Assembly (NCBI GenBank): GCA_036346395.1
Contig: CM070598.1
Coordinates: 10,151,517-10,215,516 of the forward strand
Source: Hsuehochloa calcarea
Taxonomy: Eukaryota; Streptophyta; Magnoliopsida; Poales; Poaceae
DNA: 64,000 nt
Reading direction: 5' to 3'
Shown: in pieces, positions 35,408 through 46,799 of the stretch
Numbering within the stretch: position 1 is the stretch's first letter
Layout: each line of letters begins with the position of its first letter
Notes under the pieces: generated by a model
The model's database searches: none
What the model was told of the DNA's origin: nothing
The model's input: the letters and a program-made list of their open reading frames with translations, nothing else
Translations under genes and position numbers: made by a program

Positions 35408-35919
35408 CACGCACTTAAAGGGCTAAGATTTAATTTGGATGGTGATCCGAATTCTTGTAGGCCACGAGTTCCTAATGGGCCTCAAGTACGAGACCCATTA
35501 TGGAATCCAATAAATAGAGGGGTGGTGGCAAGGGGTGCGATGATCTTTTGAAGAACTCACGATACCCTAACAGCCACACCTTCCTCAACCACGTCGCCGG
35601 TGCTAGCACTCCAGCACGTGGTGTCCATGCCCCGTACGTGCGGATACCTTAGAAGTGTTGTTGCGAAGTATCAGCACTCGGACGATCAGCAGCTCGAGTA
35701 CGACCACTCGAAGGAGAAGACGCGCGGCGAGTACGACCACTCGAAGGAGAAGACGCGTGGTGAGTACGACTACGACTGCATTAACTCGCTACATCGATTC
35801 TATTTCCGCTACGAGTTGACGCGTATAGTGGTAATCTCGTGATATATTACTAGCGAGGGTTCCTTGGTTGCATGGTAAAATTTTGTTTTGTGTTATCGTA
35901 GCCTTCCCGCGATCCTACA

Positions 35920-36657
35920 GGTGATGCGGAAGAAGTTGAGAAGTCCAGCCACTGTGTGACGCACACAACGACCGAAGGTCGGGAAGTTCTTGATTTCACC
36001 GATGAAGATGTGTCGAAGAAGATCATTTGACCTGACAAGCTAGTGGGATTGTAGATGAAGGTGAGGAGATCGAAGCCTTAGTCGAAAGGATGACGTTCGA
36101 AGACCGAGACTATGAAGCATTGTTGGAAGATGAAGGTTCAGATGACGAGGATGGTGGGGAACAACATGTGGTTCTATCTGAGTGGAACACATACCAATTC
36201 GACAACCTCGTCGTGGATGAAGGATCCTGTGTACCATGGGAGCACCACCAGAATGAGGTTAGGCAAGTAGCCATCTAGAAATGCAAGGAGGCGGAGCGGG
36301 AAGCTGTGAAATTATGGACCTTGTCGCTGTGGAGGACATTCACGGTAGTGAAGTAGAACCCCAAGTGCTACGACGTGAAGTGCGAGATAGCGGGATGCCC
36401 TTGGTGAGTGCACGATTTCACCTAAGTAGGACATCTATTGGAAATTATATCTGACCTTCCCTCACGCATGTGTCGTCTATGAATCAATGCAATCCCACAA
36501 GAACATGTCACCAGGCCTCATTGTGAATGTCATGTACAACGAGATCATGGATAACCTGGAGTTCAAGCCACGATCTATCGTCTGGCAAATAGAGTCAAAT
36601 TTCTAGTACACAATCCATTATGCCAAGGTGTGGAAGGCAAAACAGAAGGTATTGAAG
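35920..36657 (+). pseudogene. MULE transposase remnant, middle part
   Basis: This continues the transposase split at 26602. The frame at 36090-36278 shows FEDRDYEALLEDEGSDDEDG, EWNTYQFDNLVVDEG and VPWEHHQNEV. Further right, with stops and shifts, are CYDVKCEIAGCPW, KNMSPGLIVNVMYNEIM and YTIHYAKVWKAKQKVLK. These match the MuDR DNA-binding/transposase N-terminal region of grass MULEs. The sequence stops at 36657, where a hAT end begins. The catalytic DDE half is not found downstream, so the rest was lost or lies outside the window. Confidence 0.8.
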
Positions 36658-37412
36658 CAGTGGCGAATCGAGGATGGAAAATAGAGGGGGGCTCTATTGT
36701 TGAGGCTACAGCACGAGATAAGCACACCAAAGGTACATCTACCAATCTTTTGCCATCAAAATGCCAAATTCATACATAAATAGAAATAAAAACAAATTGA
36801 AATTGTATAATACAATAAATTTAGTACCTCGCTAATGGATAATGTGCCCCCAAATACCCATAAATATGTGAGTACCGAGCTGTAGATAAAAAATATCAAA
36901 TTTACTTATACAATAAAATTGAAATGGAAACATACTACAAAGGCACTAAATCTGATTACGACACAATTTCACTCTACGAGTTTTCACATATTGGAAGCGT
37001 TGAATGATTCCTTTTATTCTCAAGGTTTCTAAATCTATCGCTTAGTGTAGAACACCATCAAGTCATTGAGCTATTCATCTGATACCTTGTTGCACAAATA
37101 TGTTATGATAATCTTCATTGCTAAGAAGATTCTTTCAACAAATGTCGTTGCCACTAGAAGGATCAATGTGAGCTTGATTAGGCGATAGACCAATGAGAAA
37201 GTTATATTCTTTTCTAATTTCAACCATATTTTGAGCAACCTTTGCAATATCATGACATTCACAAAATTCAACACGTCTTCTAACATTGAGAATGAATGGT
37301 TGAAACCAATTTCTTAACAACAAATAGTCAGCTACGATGAAATCAACCGCATAAAATTCAGTGCACTCTAGAAAACTCTGGATGAACGAACGATGACGCA
37401 CAGAAGGGAGGC
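36658..37412 (-). pseudogene. hAT transposon fragment, C-terminal dimerization domain
   Basis: The left end starts CAGTGGCGAATCGAGGATGG, then AGAGGGGGGCTC, like hAT terminal repeats in plants (CAGTGGCGGAGC...GGGGGGGC). Minus-strand frames give DFIVADYLLLRNWFQPFIL, then VYRLIKLTLILLVATTFVER, FLAMKIIITYLCNKVSDE and LNDLMVFY. This is the hAT family C-terminal dimerization domain of the TTF/zinc-finger MYM-like subtype. There are at least one frameshift and several stops. Upstream catalytic parts are missing because the next element (37413) abuts. It inserted in the MULE transposase at codons after WKAKQKV. Confidence 0.8.
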
Positions 37413-39488
37413 TGCAACACCCCAGCCCAGCACGAGCCAGGAATGCTACTAAAACAACCAAGTATAAATTAAGGTCTAAGATGACAATGTTACCATCTAA
37501 GGTAATAAACTAAATTTTGGCAGAACCTCCTTTGTATAGTCAACTATTCAAGAGGTAGAATCAAGTGCTAACAGCATAAACGATTATTTTTAGACATCTA
37601 ACTGGAATCAAAAACATAATAGACCTCAAAATATCATAATTAACTCCATTACAAATCTTTGAAAGCAATAAGGCATATCAATAAAACAACCTAATAGTCT
37701 ACTCAAAAATAGCATAGTCCAATTTATTCATTCAAGAAGGTTCGTGGAGCGTGCGACTAATCAAATCACTAGCCCTTCCCATGCATGTCGACCGCTCAAG
37801 AGGTACCTAAAATAAAAACAAACAACAAGGGTGAGTCCATGACTCAGCTAGTAATAACAACCCGACAATACACTTTGCAACTTATTCGCCATGGATCGTT
37901 CACATTAATCATCTCCAAAAACAACACAAATGCTTTATGCAATGCAGATGTCAACTGAATGCATCTTTTCTTTTCTCTTTGCATATACCGGTAATGCGGA
38001 GTATGCATCCGTCGATACATACCCATGCCTGTGCCTTCTAGCACAGGGACCATAAGCCTACACTCCATGAGTGTAGGGACCATAAGCTCGTCCAATCATG
38101 ACGGGTACCTAAAAAATCAATACTTAGCCTCCGCAAGGCCAAGCCTCAAGGATATCAACGTGATGCAAATGAGATATCTCAATTATTCAATGTAAACATG
38201 TAACAACTCAGTGGTGACATTCTTGAGTGGAGAATTAACATAAACATGTAGCAATCCATTAGTGACATTCATGTGCACAAAAACATAATCATAAAAATAG
38301 ATGTTCATGCATTCACCACCATAGTGTTACCGACTGATTTTCACTTGCCTCAACTGTGCGAAGTTTGATGAAGTGAAGAGGTCTTGCCCAGAACCACACA
38401 ACCGCTGAAACGCCCGGAACCACACCACCTTTGAACATTTTGCAACAATCATAATAAAAAGGTAATTCGAAACATAGCATTGCTAGAAACCATATTTGAC
38501 AAGCTATGCTTCCAAACGCGACCTAAAACTTCAACTCCCATAAATAGCAAATTGTCCCAGAACGGGGCAGTCCCCTTCTAAAATTCATAACTCCCTGTAG
38601 GATTAACCAAATTTAATGATATTTAATCCCCTGGAAAGCTTACAAAATTTCCCACTAAAACCTAGTTGGCAAGGTCCCCATATTTTGCATTCTTCTACCC
38701 CCTACTAAGCAGATCAATCAACCCATTAAATCTCGTCAGAGGTTCTGAACAGCGAGATGAAAACCTACGTAACTTCTAGTATAGGCATCCAAAAAATGTG
38801 ATATTTATCTCCCTGTAAATCTTACAAAAATACCTACAACTTGCGTGTTGGTGCAATCCCCTAAAAAAATCATTATCTACTTTCTATTATACAATTGTTG
38901 TGATCTGTTAGAATCCCGACAGAAACCTAGAACAGCAACATTTCAAAAATCATAATTCAAGATCCCCAACTCCAAATTATGTGATCCAAGACTCTATGGA
39001 GAGATAGTGATAATACCTACAACTCTCTAGGAGACGTCCTGGTCAGAATCGAACGTTTACTACCCCAAAACACACGATCTCTACAGACTGCCAAAATCGA
39101 TCTGCTACCGATATCGCCTAATCACGAAAATTAAACACTAAACTAGCAGGATTAGGAGGGTTACCCTTGAATACGTGCTAGCCCGTTGAGCTCCCAGCGA
39201 GGTGCCGGACCAGGGAGGGGGAGAAGGAGGTGTCGGCCAAGTGGGGAGGGGACGAGGGGCGGCGGCCAGCAGGGGGAGGGAAGGGGCGGCTGGGTGGGGG
39301 AGTGAGGAAAAAGGCGGGAGGCACCCCCCTTGGCGGGCCCCCTTTGGGCCATCTTGGGTTGTGGCCCGTAGCCCAGGTTGTCGGAAATTTACGGAAACCC
39401 CCTCGACAAACTGAAAATTCCACTTTTTTATTTAGTATTTTCTCCCGAGTACTCTTCTAGTTGTCCGAATAGATTTCGGAGTATTACA
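37413..39488 (-). mobile_element. Solo-LTR-like copy, minus orientation, no TSD
   Basis: In minus orientation it starts TGTAATACTCCGAAATC and ends CTGGGGTGTTGCA. It shares the order of blocks with the solo LTR at 52920-55242 (GGGTTTCCG, GGGCC...GGCCC, CCAACTAGA, GTACAAAGGAGGTTCTGCC-like end) and more distantly with 40572-42599. Flanking bases are GAGGC on the left and ATAAA on the right, so there is no target duplication. It abuts a hAT fragment on one side and a truncated copia LTR on the other, which suggests deletion or unequal recombination. Confidence 0.7.
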
Positions 39489-40300
39489 ATAAATTTTCGA
39501 AATGGCTAGTTCGGAGCATTAAATGTAACTATTCCGACCATTGATCATGAGAATCGGTACTACGGGATTTGTACGGCGGTACTACCACAATTCCTGAATT
39601 TTTCAGGGATTCGGTCCGAACGGCTACTTTTTTTTGGTGGCGTTATAAATACCTCCTCACCTGCCTCTAGCACGGGACCTTTGAGTATATTCACTCTCAT
39701 TGAATACATTTGAGCTCTTAGACACTCTCTACTACCCATTTGCTTTGAATTCACATTTTGAGGTAGTTGAGAGCATTTAAGTGCATTGAGTCATTAGTTG
39801 ATTATTTTGGCACTGGGTTTCCTCAAGCAAACACTTGGTTTATTACTCATGATGCTTGTTGGCACCTAGATGGCTTTGGAGTAAGTTTGCATGGTGAGCT
39901 CTTCAAAGAAGATTGTGAAGAGTCCCAGCAACGGATTGTGGAGTGTTGTTGTGCCCACCACCTCCGGAGAGGAGAAAGTGCAACTCTAGTTATCGAGGGA
40001 AGTGCTCGTGTGAAGCCAACTTGATTTGTTCGAGTTTTCTCAACGTGGACTAGTGAAGACTAGTAAGTCTTCGATACCATGGGAAAAACACCTTGTCTCC
40101 ATTGTGGTTTATTCCTTGTCACTACTATTTCTGCATTCACATTTCTAGCAATTTACTTGTGTATAATTGCTTAGTTAGAATTGTATCTAGTATTGACATA
40201 AGCTTATAATTGTCTTAAAAAGTATAGTAGTTCTTTCATTATATTTGTACTAGGAATCTTTGTTAAGACAATCAAGATTAAAATTGTTAATTAGTTGAGA
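39489..40300 (+). repeat. Left LTR of the SIRE-like copia element, truncated
   Basis: From GGCTAGTTCGGAGCATTAAATG onward this matches the right LTR near 49585-49880, including the TATA box TATAAATA (39644-39651) and GAATACATTTGAGCTCTTAG. About 780 bases at its 5' side are missing compared with the right LTR, cut off by the element at 37413-39488. The right-hand limit is approximate; no primer-binding site is recognisable. Confidence 0.75.
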
Positions 40301-40571
40301 TGCCAAGATAGAAGTCATTTCAAATGCTATGTCTATGACTAGTACTTATACTTCATGTCATGATCTATTATCCATGCCATATTACTCTAAAATAGATTCA
40401 ATTCTAGTATGGCTAAATCATGTGATCCATTGCTTATTGTTGAAAATCATGAATTAAAAGAGCATGTCACCAGGATAACCAAAAGCTTGAAAAGATACTT
40501 CAAGGGTAAAGCTACTCTTGATAGGTTATTAAGTGTGTAAAGATGCTTATTTAATAAAGGACTTGGGTTAA
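40301..40571 (+). pseudogene. Copia gag remnant, first part
   Basis: With shifts, the plus strand gives a coiled-coil gag segment (LLIVENHELKEHVTRITKSL, then KGKATLDRLLS) like that of SIRE/Maximus-type elements. It is broken by stops and then by the solo LTR inserted at 40572. Confidence 0.65.
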
Positions 40572-42599
40572 TGTAATACTCCGAATTATTATAAGAAAGA
40601 AAGCTCTCAAAAGAAAAATTAGACATAAGAAAAATGGCGTTTACTGGTTTTTGGCAACTTTGGCCTCGGGCCTTGGCCAAGAGGCCCATGAGGGGCCGGC
40701 CACTTATAAAAGGAGGGCGAAAACCCTAATAACACTATAGTTACAGTGCACACCGCCACTATAGCAGTCCCACCTCCATGTTGCTCTACCAAGATGAGGA
40801 GAAGAGGAGAAAGGAAGCAGAGGATGGAAGAAGAAGAAAAGAGGAGGAAGAAAGAGGGGGAGCGAAGAGGAGAAGGGCACGTACATGCAGCGAGACGTCG
40901 ATCTCCAGCGATTCGGCAAGGGTAACCTCGATCCCCAATCGCTCAGTAGATTATTCAATTCGTTTTGATTCTGTCGGTAGTAGATCGATTCATCCGATGG
41001 GTTGCATGGTCAGTTTCGAGTCCTTAGATGTTAAATTTTAGATTTTCGTCTCTTAGAGTTTTGCAGCCACTGTTCTTAGCTTTCCATAGCCGCCAAGAAC
41101 ACAAGATTCCAACTTACGGTTCAAAAGTATGATATAATCTTTCCACGCTGTCATGATTGCTTGACGACAATGAACTATCAAGTTGTCTTTTAACATATGG
41201 TTACGTTAATGGTAGATTCAGGATTTTCACTCAACTAGGTTATTGTATCATTTTTTATAACCTTTCCATACTGATAAAGAACACCCCAATCGGAGTTGTA
41301 GATTAAAAGTTATGATCTGTTCTTTACTGTTGTTCTTTACGTCTAGACAGAATATGTCATGTACTTTCATCTACCTATTAGCATATTCTTTTGGCCGAAT
41401 TGGTGGTTCTCACCAACTAGACTTTTGTATCTCTGTTCGTTATCTTTCCATAGGATCTGAGAGCACTCCATTCTGAGTCCCGAATCATTAGTTATGATTT
41501 ATTTTGTACTTGCTGTCCAGATTATAGTCCTGTTAGAATATGGGTTTTATGAGTAGATCGACTTTGTGATCCTTGGGTTAGGACGCTGCGATTAGATGGT
41601 TTGAGCGAAGTCCTGTTCATGTGGTTTCTCATTCAAATATATTTAATTGGTGTAGGAGGAGGAAATTCGAGTGTAGCAGCTTCCGTCTAGCCTCGTAATG
41701 CTTCGCAGAGCGGAAGACAAGTACATTGTAATTCTTTATGTTGATGAATGATGAGTGCTTGTATTCATACTGTTATTCCTATGATCCATGATTACATCCA
41801 ATGCTTCATGTTTCTTTCGTATCCGTTAATCCATGTTGAAAGAGATGATGTATTCATTATTCTGTTTCATTCCATTCATTCATTTGTTCATGTTTCTTCC
41901 ACGTGAGTGAAAAATAAAGACCCATCAATTCCAGCATGGGCACGTAAGACCCACCATCCCAATGTGGGCAGATTTGGATCCCCGTATGAAACATTCTTCA
42001 TACGGGCCTTGGATCCCTGCATTTTGTTAAATGCGGGCCTAAGTGAACATCGACGGGTGTGTCACTAGCTATACCGGTATAAGCAGAAGTGTAGTTCATT
42101 CATTCCATTCATTCATATGTGCATGTTAGTTCTATGTTCATATTCTTAATGATATGGTATTGTTCATGTTCAGTGCAGTTCAATTATTATCTGTACTTGC
42201 TGAGTCATTCTTGCTTTTGTTGTTTATTTTAGGTGATCGTTGATGATGGCATTTGGGAGGGAGTAGACATGCACTATTCATTCACTTCACCATATTCAAG
42301 TTTCAATAATATTATTTGGTTCTTGTCTTTCATTTGTTAAGTGATGAACTGTAATAAATGGAGTTAGATGTTGGATGATATCTTTCTTTATGTGTATAAT
42401 CATCTTAGTGGACTCATTAGATTTGAATAGTTGGAGTTTGTGAACTGTCGTTGGATTTGGACTATACTCCTGCTTTGTTCTATTAGATTTTGATCTCTTT
42501 ATGTCATTAGATGAGACATTGTTTAAATTCTTCCGCTTTATGGTTGTATGTTGGATCCTTTAGGTAACATTTTGGCTTCCGAATAGCCAAGGTGTTACA
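40572..42599 (+). mobile_element. Solo LTR, 2028 bp, TSD GTTAA
   Basis: It starts TGTAATACTCCGAATTATT and ends CCAAGGTGTTACA. It is flanked by GTTAA on both sides (40567-40571 and 42600-42604). It has a TATA box TATAAAA at 40705-40711 and no coding sequence. It interrupts the gag region of the SIRE-like copia element. It is a member of the same family as 52920-55242 and 37413-39488. Confidence 0.92.
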
Positions 42600-42604
42600 G
42601 TTAA

Positions 42605-43378
42605 TTCCCAAGAAAAGTAAGAAGCAAATTTACAAGTCCGCAAGGTTTGTAAAAGAAAATGGTAAATATTGCAATAAATATCGTAATGTATGATATTTAC
42701 AAAATGCATGTTCAATTGCTAAAACTAAATCATATGACATTTATGATTCATGCTACATGCTTAGAAATTCTAAAGATGGTAAAATAATAGCAAAGTTTAT
42801 TGGCACCTCAATTCTTGGCTCCAAAAAGAATACCATGTGGGTGCCCAAAACTTGGTTACTAACTTCTAAGGACCCAAACAAATTTGGTTACTAAAAATAA
42901 CTTAATTCTTATTTTGTAGGTGAACTACAAAACCGGTGGAAAGCATTGGATACTCGATAGCGGGTGTACCCAACACATGACCGGAGATAGGAAAATATTC
43001 ACCACGTTCAAGAATGGAAAAGGAAATGACAAGATCACATTTTGTGACAATAGAAAAGGAAAGGTACTTGGTTTGGGTAAAATTGCTACATCAAATGACC
43101 TTTCAAAATCTAATGTATCTTTAGTTGAATCACTAAATTTAAAATTGATATCCATTGCTCAAATATGTTATATTGGCTTAATTTTCTCATTCTCTCATGA
43201 AGGTGTTTCAATTTCAAATGAAAAAGATAATTCTTTAGTTTTCAAAGGATTTAGATTTAGAAATATTTATCTAGTTGATTTTTCCTCAAATGACTCATGC
43301 CTAAAAATATGTTTGATTACAAAAACCTCATTGGGTTGGCTTGGGCATAGGAGACTAGCTCAAGTTGGAATGATTTAA
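42605..43378 (+). pseudogene. Copia gag end, protease and GAG-pre-integrase
   Basis: The gag sequence continues (KSKKQIYKSARFVKENGKYC, a damaged zinc knuckle, and TMWVPKT). The frame 42920-43378 then gives the protease start HWILDSGCTQHMTGD, with D-S-G in place of the usual D-T/S-G. After GKGKVLGLGKIA-like sequence it shows ESLNLKLISIAQIC and the GAG-pre-integrase end LGWLGHRRLAQVGM. These match SIRE/Maximus copia elements. Confidence 0.88.
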
Positions 43379-44362
43379 CTTACAAGCTTTTCAAACATGA
43401 CTTAGTAGTTGGCTTGAAACATGTGAAGTTTGAGAAAAATAAATTATGTAGTGCTTGTCAAGCCGGTAAGCAAGTTGCAAATTCTCATCCTTCCAAAAGT
43501 ATCATGTCAACCTCTAAACCATTGGAACTCTTACTCATGGATTTATTTGGGTCAACAACCTATAAGAGTATTTATGGTAATAGCTATTGTTTAGTCATTG
43601 TGGATGATTACTCAAGATATACATGGGTATTCTTCCTACAATACAAAGCTGAAACCTCTGACATTTTCAAAAGTTTTGCTAAAAGGTCTGAAAATGAATT
43701 TAATTTCAATATTAAGAAAATCCGTAGTGATAATAAATCTGAGTTAAAAAAACACTAAAGTTGAAGATTTTTGTGATGAACTTGGAATAAAGTATGAACT
43801 TTTCACCACCTACACTACGGAGCAAAATAGAGTTGTAGAAAGAAAAAAATCAAACATTAACTGAAATAGCTAGGACAATGCTTGATGAATATGAAACTTT
43901 AGATAGTTTTTGGGTGGAAGCAATCAATATCGCTTATCATATCATAAATCGTCTTTATTTGCATCGTCTCTTGAAAAGACTTCGTATGTGCTTCTTGTTG
44001 GAAGAAAACCAAACATCTCTTATTTTCAAGTATTTAGTTGCAAATGTTATATTTTAAGAAAATGTATTCGTTTTTCAAAATTTGCAAGTCGATGCGATGT
44101 TGGTTTTCTTCTTGCATATTCATCAAATAGTAAAGCTTATCGTGTCTCAAGAGAAACCTCTAGTTTAGTTGAAGAAACTCATGAAGTTCAATTGGATGAA
44201 ACTAATAACTCTCAAGAAGAGCGAGAAAAATTAGATGATGTAGGTAATGAAGTCTTGAGACAAGCAATGAAGAATATGCAAATAGGCGACATCATGCCAA
44301 AAGAAGATTTCAATGATTCACCATCGTCTACTCAAGTCGAACCTCCTACTTCTTCCATTTGA
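43379..44362 (+). pseudogene. Copia integrase
   Basis: KLCSACQAGKQVANSHPSKS gives the second half of the zinc-binding motif. LELLLMDLFGSTTYKSIYGN, YCLVIVDDYSRYTWVFFLQY and KIRSDNKSELK carry two of the catalytic acids. A +1 shift near 43750 leads to AKYTPQ-like degraded sequence, then SFWVEAIN, KPNISYFQVFSCKCYILRK and a linker with DIMPKEDF. The frame is broken at 43758 and about 43850. Confidence 0.88.
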
Positions 44363-44479
44363 TGTCAAATTCAAATTAATGAAGAGGAGAATAAGGAAGA
44401 GGGACAACCACCAAACCCACTCATAAAGATTCACAATGCAATTACAAAGAATCATCCAATAGACCACGTATCGGGTGAC

Positions 44480-46080
44480 GTGAGTAAGAGTGTTCAAACT
44501 CGATCTCGTGTTGCTTATTTTTGTGAACATTACTCTTTTGTCTCTTCTCTTGAGCTAAAATTTGTAGATGAAGTACTCAATGATTCGGATTCGGTGAATG
44601 CAATGCATGAAGAGCTAAATAACTTCCCCGAAAACGATATTTTTACATTGGTTCAGAGACCCAAGCAACATAATATAATCGGTACAAAATGGGTCTTTAG
44701 GAACAACCAAGATGAAAGTGGGAAAATTATGAGAAATAAAGCAAGATTAGTTGCCAAAGGATTCTCACAAGTCGAAGGTTTGGATTTCGGTGAAACTTTT
44801 GCTCCCGTAGCTAGACTTGAATCAATTCGAATATTACTTGCTTTTGCATCATGCTTTGATATTAAATTATTTTAAATGGATGTTAAAAGTGTTTTCTTAA
44901 ATGGTAAAATATTCTAACTTATAAATGTTGAGCAATCACTCGATTTTGAAGATCCTAAAAATTCTAATCACATGTATAAACTCTCAAAGGCTCTCTATGG
45001 TCTTAAGCAAGCTCCTAGAGTATGGTATGAACGCCTTTGAGATTTTCCACTCTCAAAATTATTCAAAATTGAAAAGGTGGACAACCCTATTTACAAAAGT
45101 TCTAGATGATGAATTCTTTGTATGTCAAATTTATGTTGATGATATTATCTTCGGATCTACTAATCAACACTTTTTTAAAGAATTTGGTGATATGATGGCC
45201 AGGGAATTTGAAATATCTTTGGTCGAAGAACTAAGCTATTTTCTTGGACTTCAAATGAAGCAACTTAAATATGGGACTTTTGTAAGCCAAACGAAGTGTG
45301 CAAAAGACTTAATCAAGAGGTTTGGCGTGGAAGATTCAAAACCCATCAAAACTCCTATGGATACAAACAGGCATCTTGACCTAAACGAAGAAGGTAGACC
45401 AGTAGATTTAAAGTTTTATAGATTCATGATTGGTAATTTGTTTTATCTTACCGCATATAGACCCGATATTACGTTTACGATTTGCATATGTGCACAATTT
45501 TAAGCATCACCAAAAGGGTGTTATTTAGTGGCCGTGAAAAGAATCTTAAGATATTTAAAGCATTCCTTAAACATTGGCTTATGGTATCCTAAATATGCAA
45601 AAATTAATTTAATTGGATATTCAGATTCCGATTATGCGAGTTGCAAAGTGGATAGAAAAGGCGCCTCGGGTAGTTGTCAATTCTTAGAAAGATCTTTAGT
45701 TTCATGGTCATCCAATAAATAAAATTCCATAGCCCTATCCACCGCCGAAGCCGAATATGTTTCCACAGATAGTTGTCGTGCATAATTGTTATGGATGAGG
45801 TAAACTTTAATGGATTATGGAATTAAATTTGATAATATACCTCTTTTGTGTGATAATGATAGTGTTGTAAAGATTGCAAATAATCCGGTCCAACACTCAA
45901 GAACTAAGCATATAGATATTCATCACCATTCTTGAGAGATCATGTGGGAAAAGATATATAAAAATTAGCCACATAAGAACTGAGGATCAATTGACCTATA
46001 TCTTCACCAAATCATTAGATGAGAGCCAATTTTACAAGTTGAGGAATGAGTTAAATGTCATAGATCATTCTAATGTTGAT
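44480..46080 (+). pseudogene. Copia reverse transcriptase / RNase H
   Basis: In order: MHEELNNFPENDIFTLVQRP, GTKWVFRNNQDESGKIMRNK, ARLVAKGFSQVEGLDFGETF, APVARLESIRILLAFAS, then a stop at 44875. Next come SKALYGLKQAPRVWYE in pieces and FFVCQIYVDDIIFGSTNQHF (catalytic YVDD). LSYFLGLQMKQLKYGTFVSQ and the RNase H part (GYSDSDYASCKVDRKGASGS; LSTAEAEYVSTDS; HIDIHHH) follow. In-frame stops at 44875, about 45503 and 45722 make it inactive. Confidence 0.92.
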
Positions 46081-46799
46081 TGAAGATCATACCTTATGTT
46101 TTAGATCTCATAGACTATTTTGAAATATTTCTCAAAATTCTCATATTTGGTAAAAACTATGTTAATTGGAGCTTCTAATATCTATCTCTTGCATAATGAA
46201 CCTAAGTAATATTTATTTGAGTGCTAAAACTTAAGGATCATTTTCAAATTTCAATTTAGCTCATACTTTGTAAGGCAAAACGGTAATACTACGATTTATC
46301 GTCGGTAATGCCGCATATCAACAGCGGTACTACCGCATATGGCTGGCAGACATCTCTTCTCCACAACAACTCCACCCAAATCTTTCAACTTTATGGATTT
46401 TTATTGAAACTTTTGATTGGGATTGGTTCTTTTGATCGTACCTCATCCATCCCTCAAGGTAAAAGCTTTTGGAATCATCTCTTTTATTCATTTGTTCCTT
46501 TTATCCCTTTTTTTGATGAGTAAAATGTGTATAATTAAAGCAATTACTTTTAGGAAAATTGCTTAGAACTAGTACTTGGTTACATTTTAAGTCTATTCCA
46601 TGATTTAATTCTTGCCAAATACATGTTGGATACAAAATCGAGCAAGAACCCTAGACAGTTCTGTAAATGCGGTAATACCACCCGTGAACTGTGGTACTAC
46701 CCCCCGTCGGTGATACAGGTGTTCAATTGCGGTACTACTGCTCTTACAGAAAAGGATTGATTTTATCATGCTTTTTCACTTCAATCCTATCATATCTTG

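Larger units (their letters stand above)
26603..35919 (+). mobile_element. Copia-type (BARE/Angela-like) solo LTR, split
   Basis: It starts TGTTGGAAATATGCCCTAGA, the hallmark start of BARE/Angela-type LTRs, and ends GCGATCCTACA. It is flanked by GGTGA on both sides (26598-26602 and 35920-35924). The LTR occupies 26603-27583 and 35408-35919, about 1.49 kb in total. The middle is a later gypsy insertion. No copia coding sequence remains, so it is a solo LTR. It includes the GGTCGTA motif series (27285-27440) and a perfect-length 33-bp tandem duplication at 35696-35761. The remnant at 4492-5895 is a diverged copy. Confidence 0.9.

Noticed and set aside
39178..39460. Frames on both strands near 39.2-39.4 kb
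   Set aside because: They lie in the GC-rich leader-like part of the minus-strand LTR copy; the same position in the sister LTR (53.0-53.3 kb) shows the same pattern.
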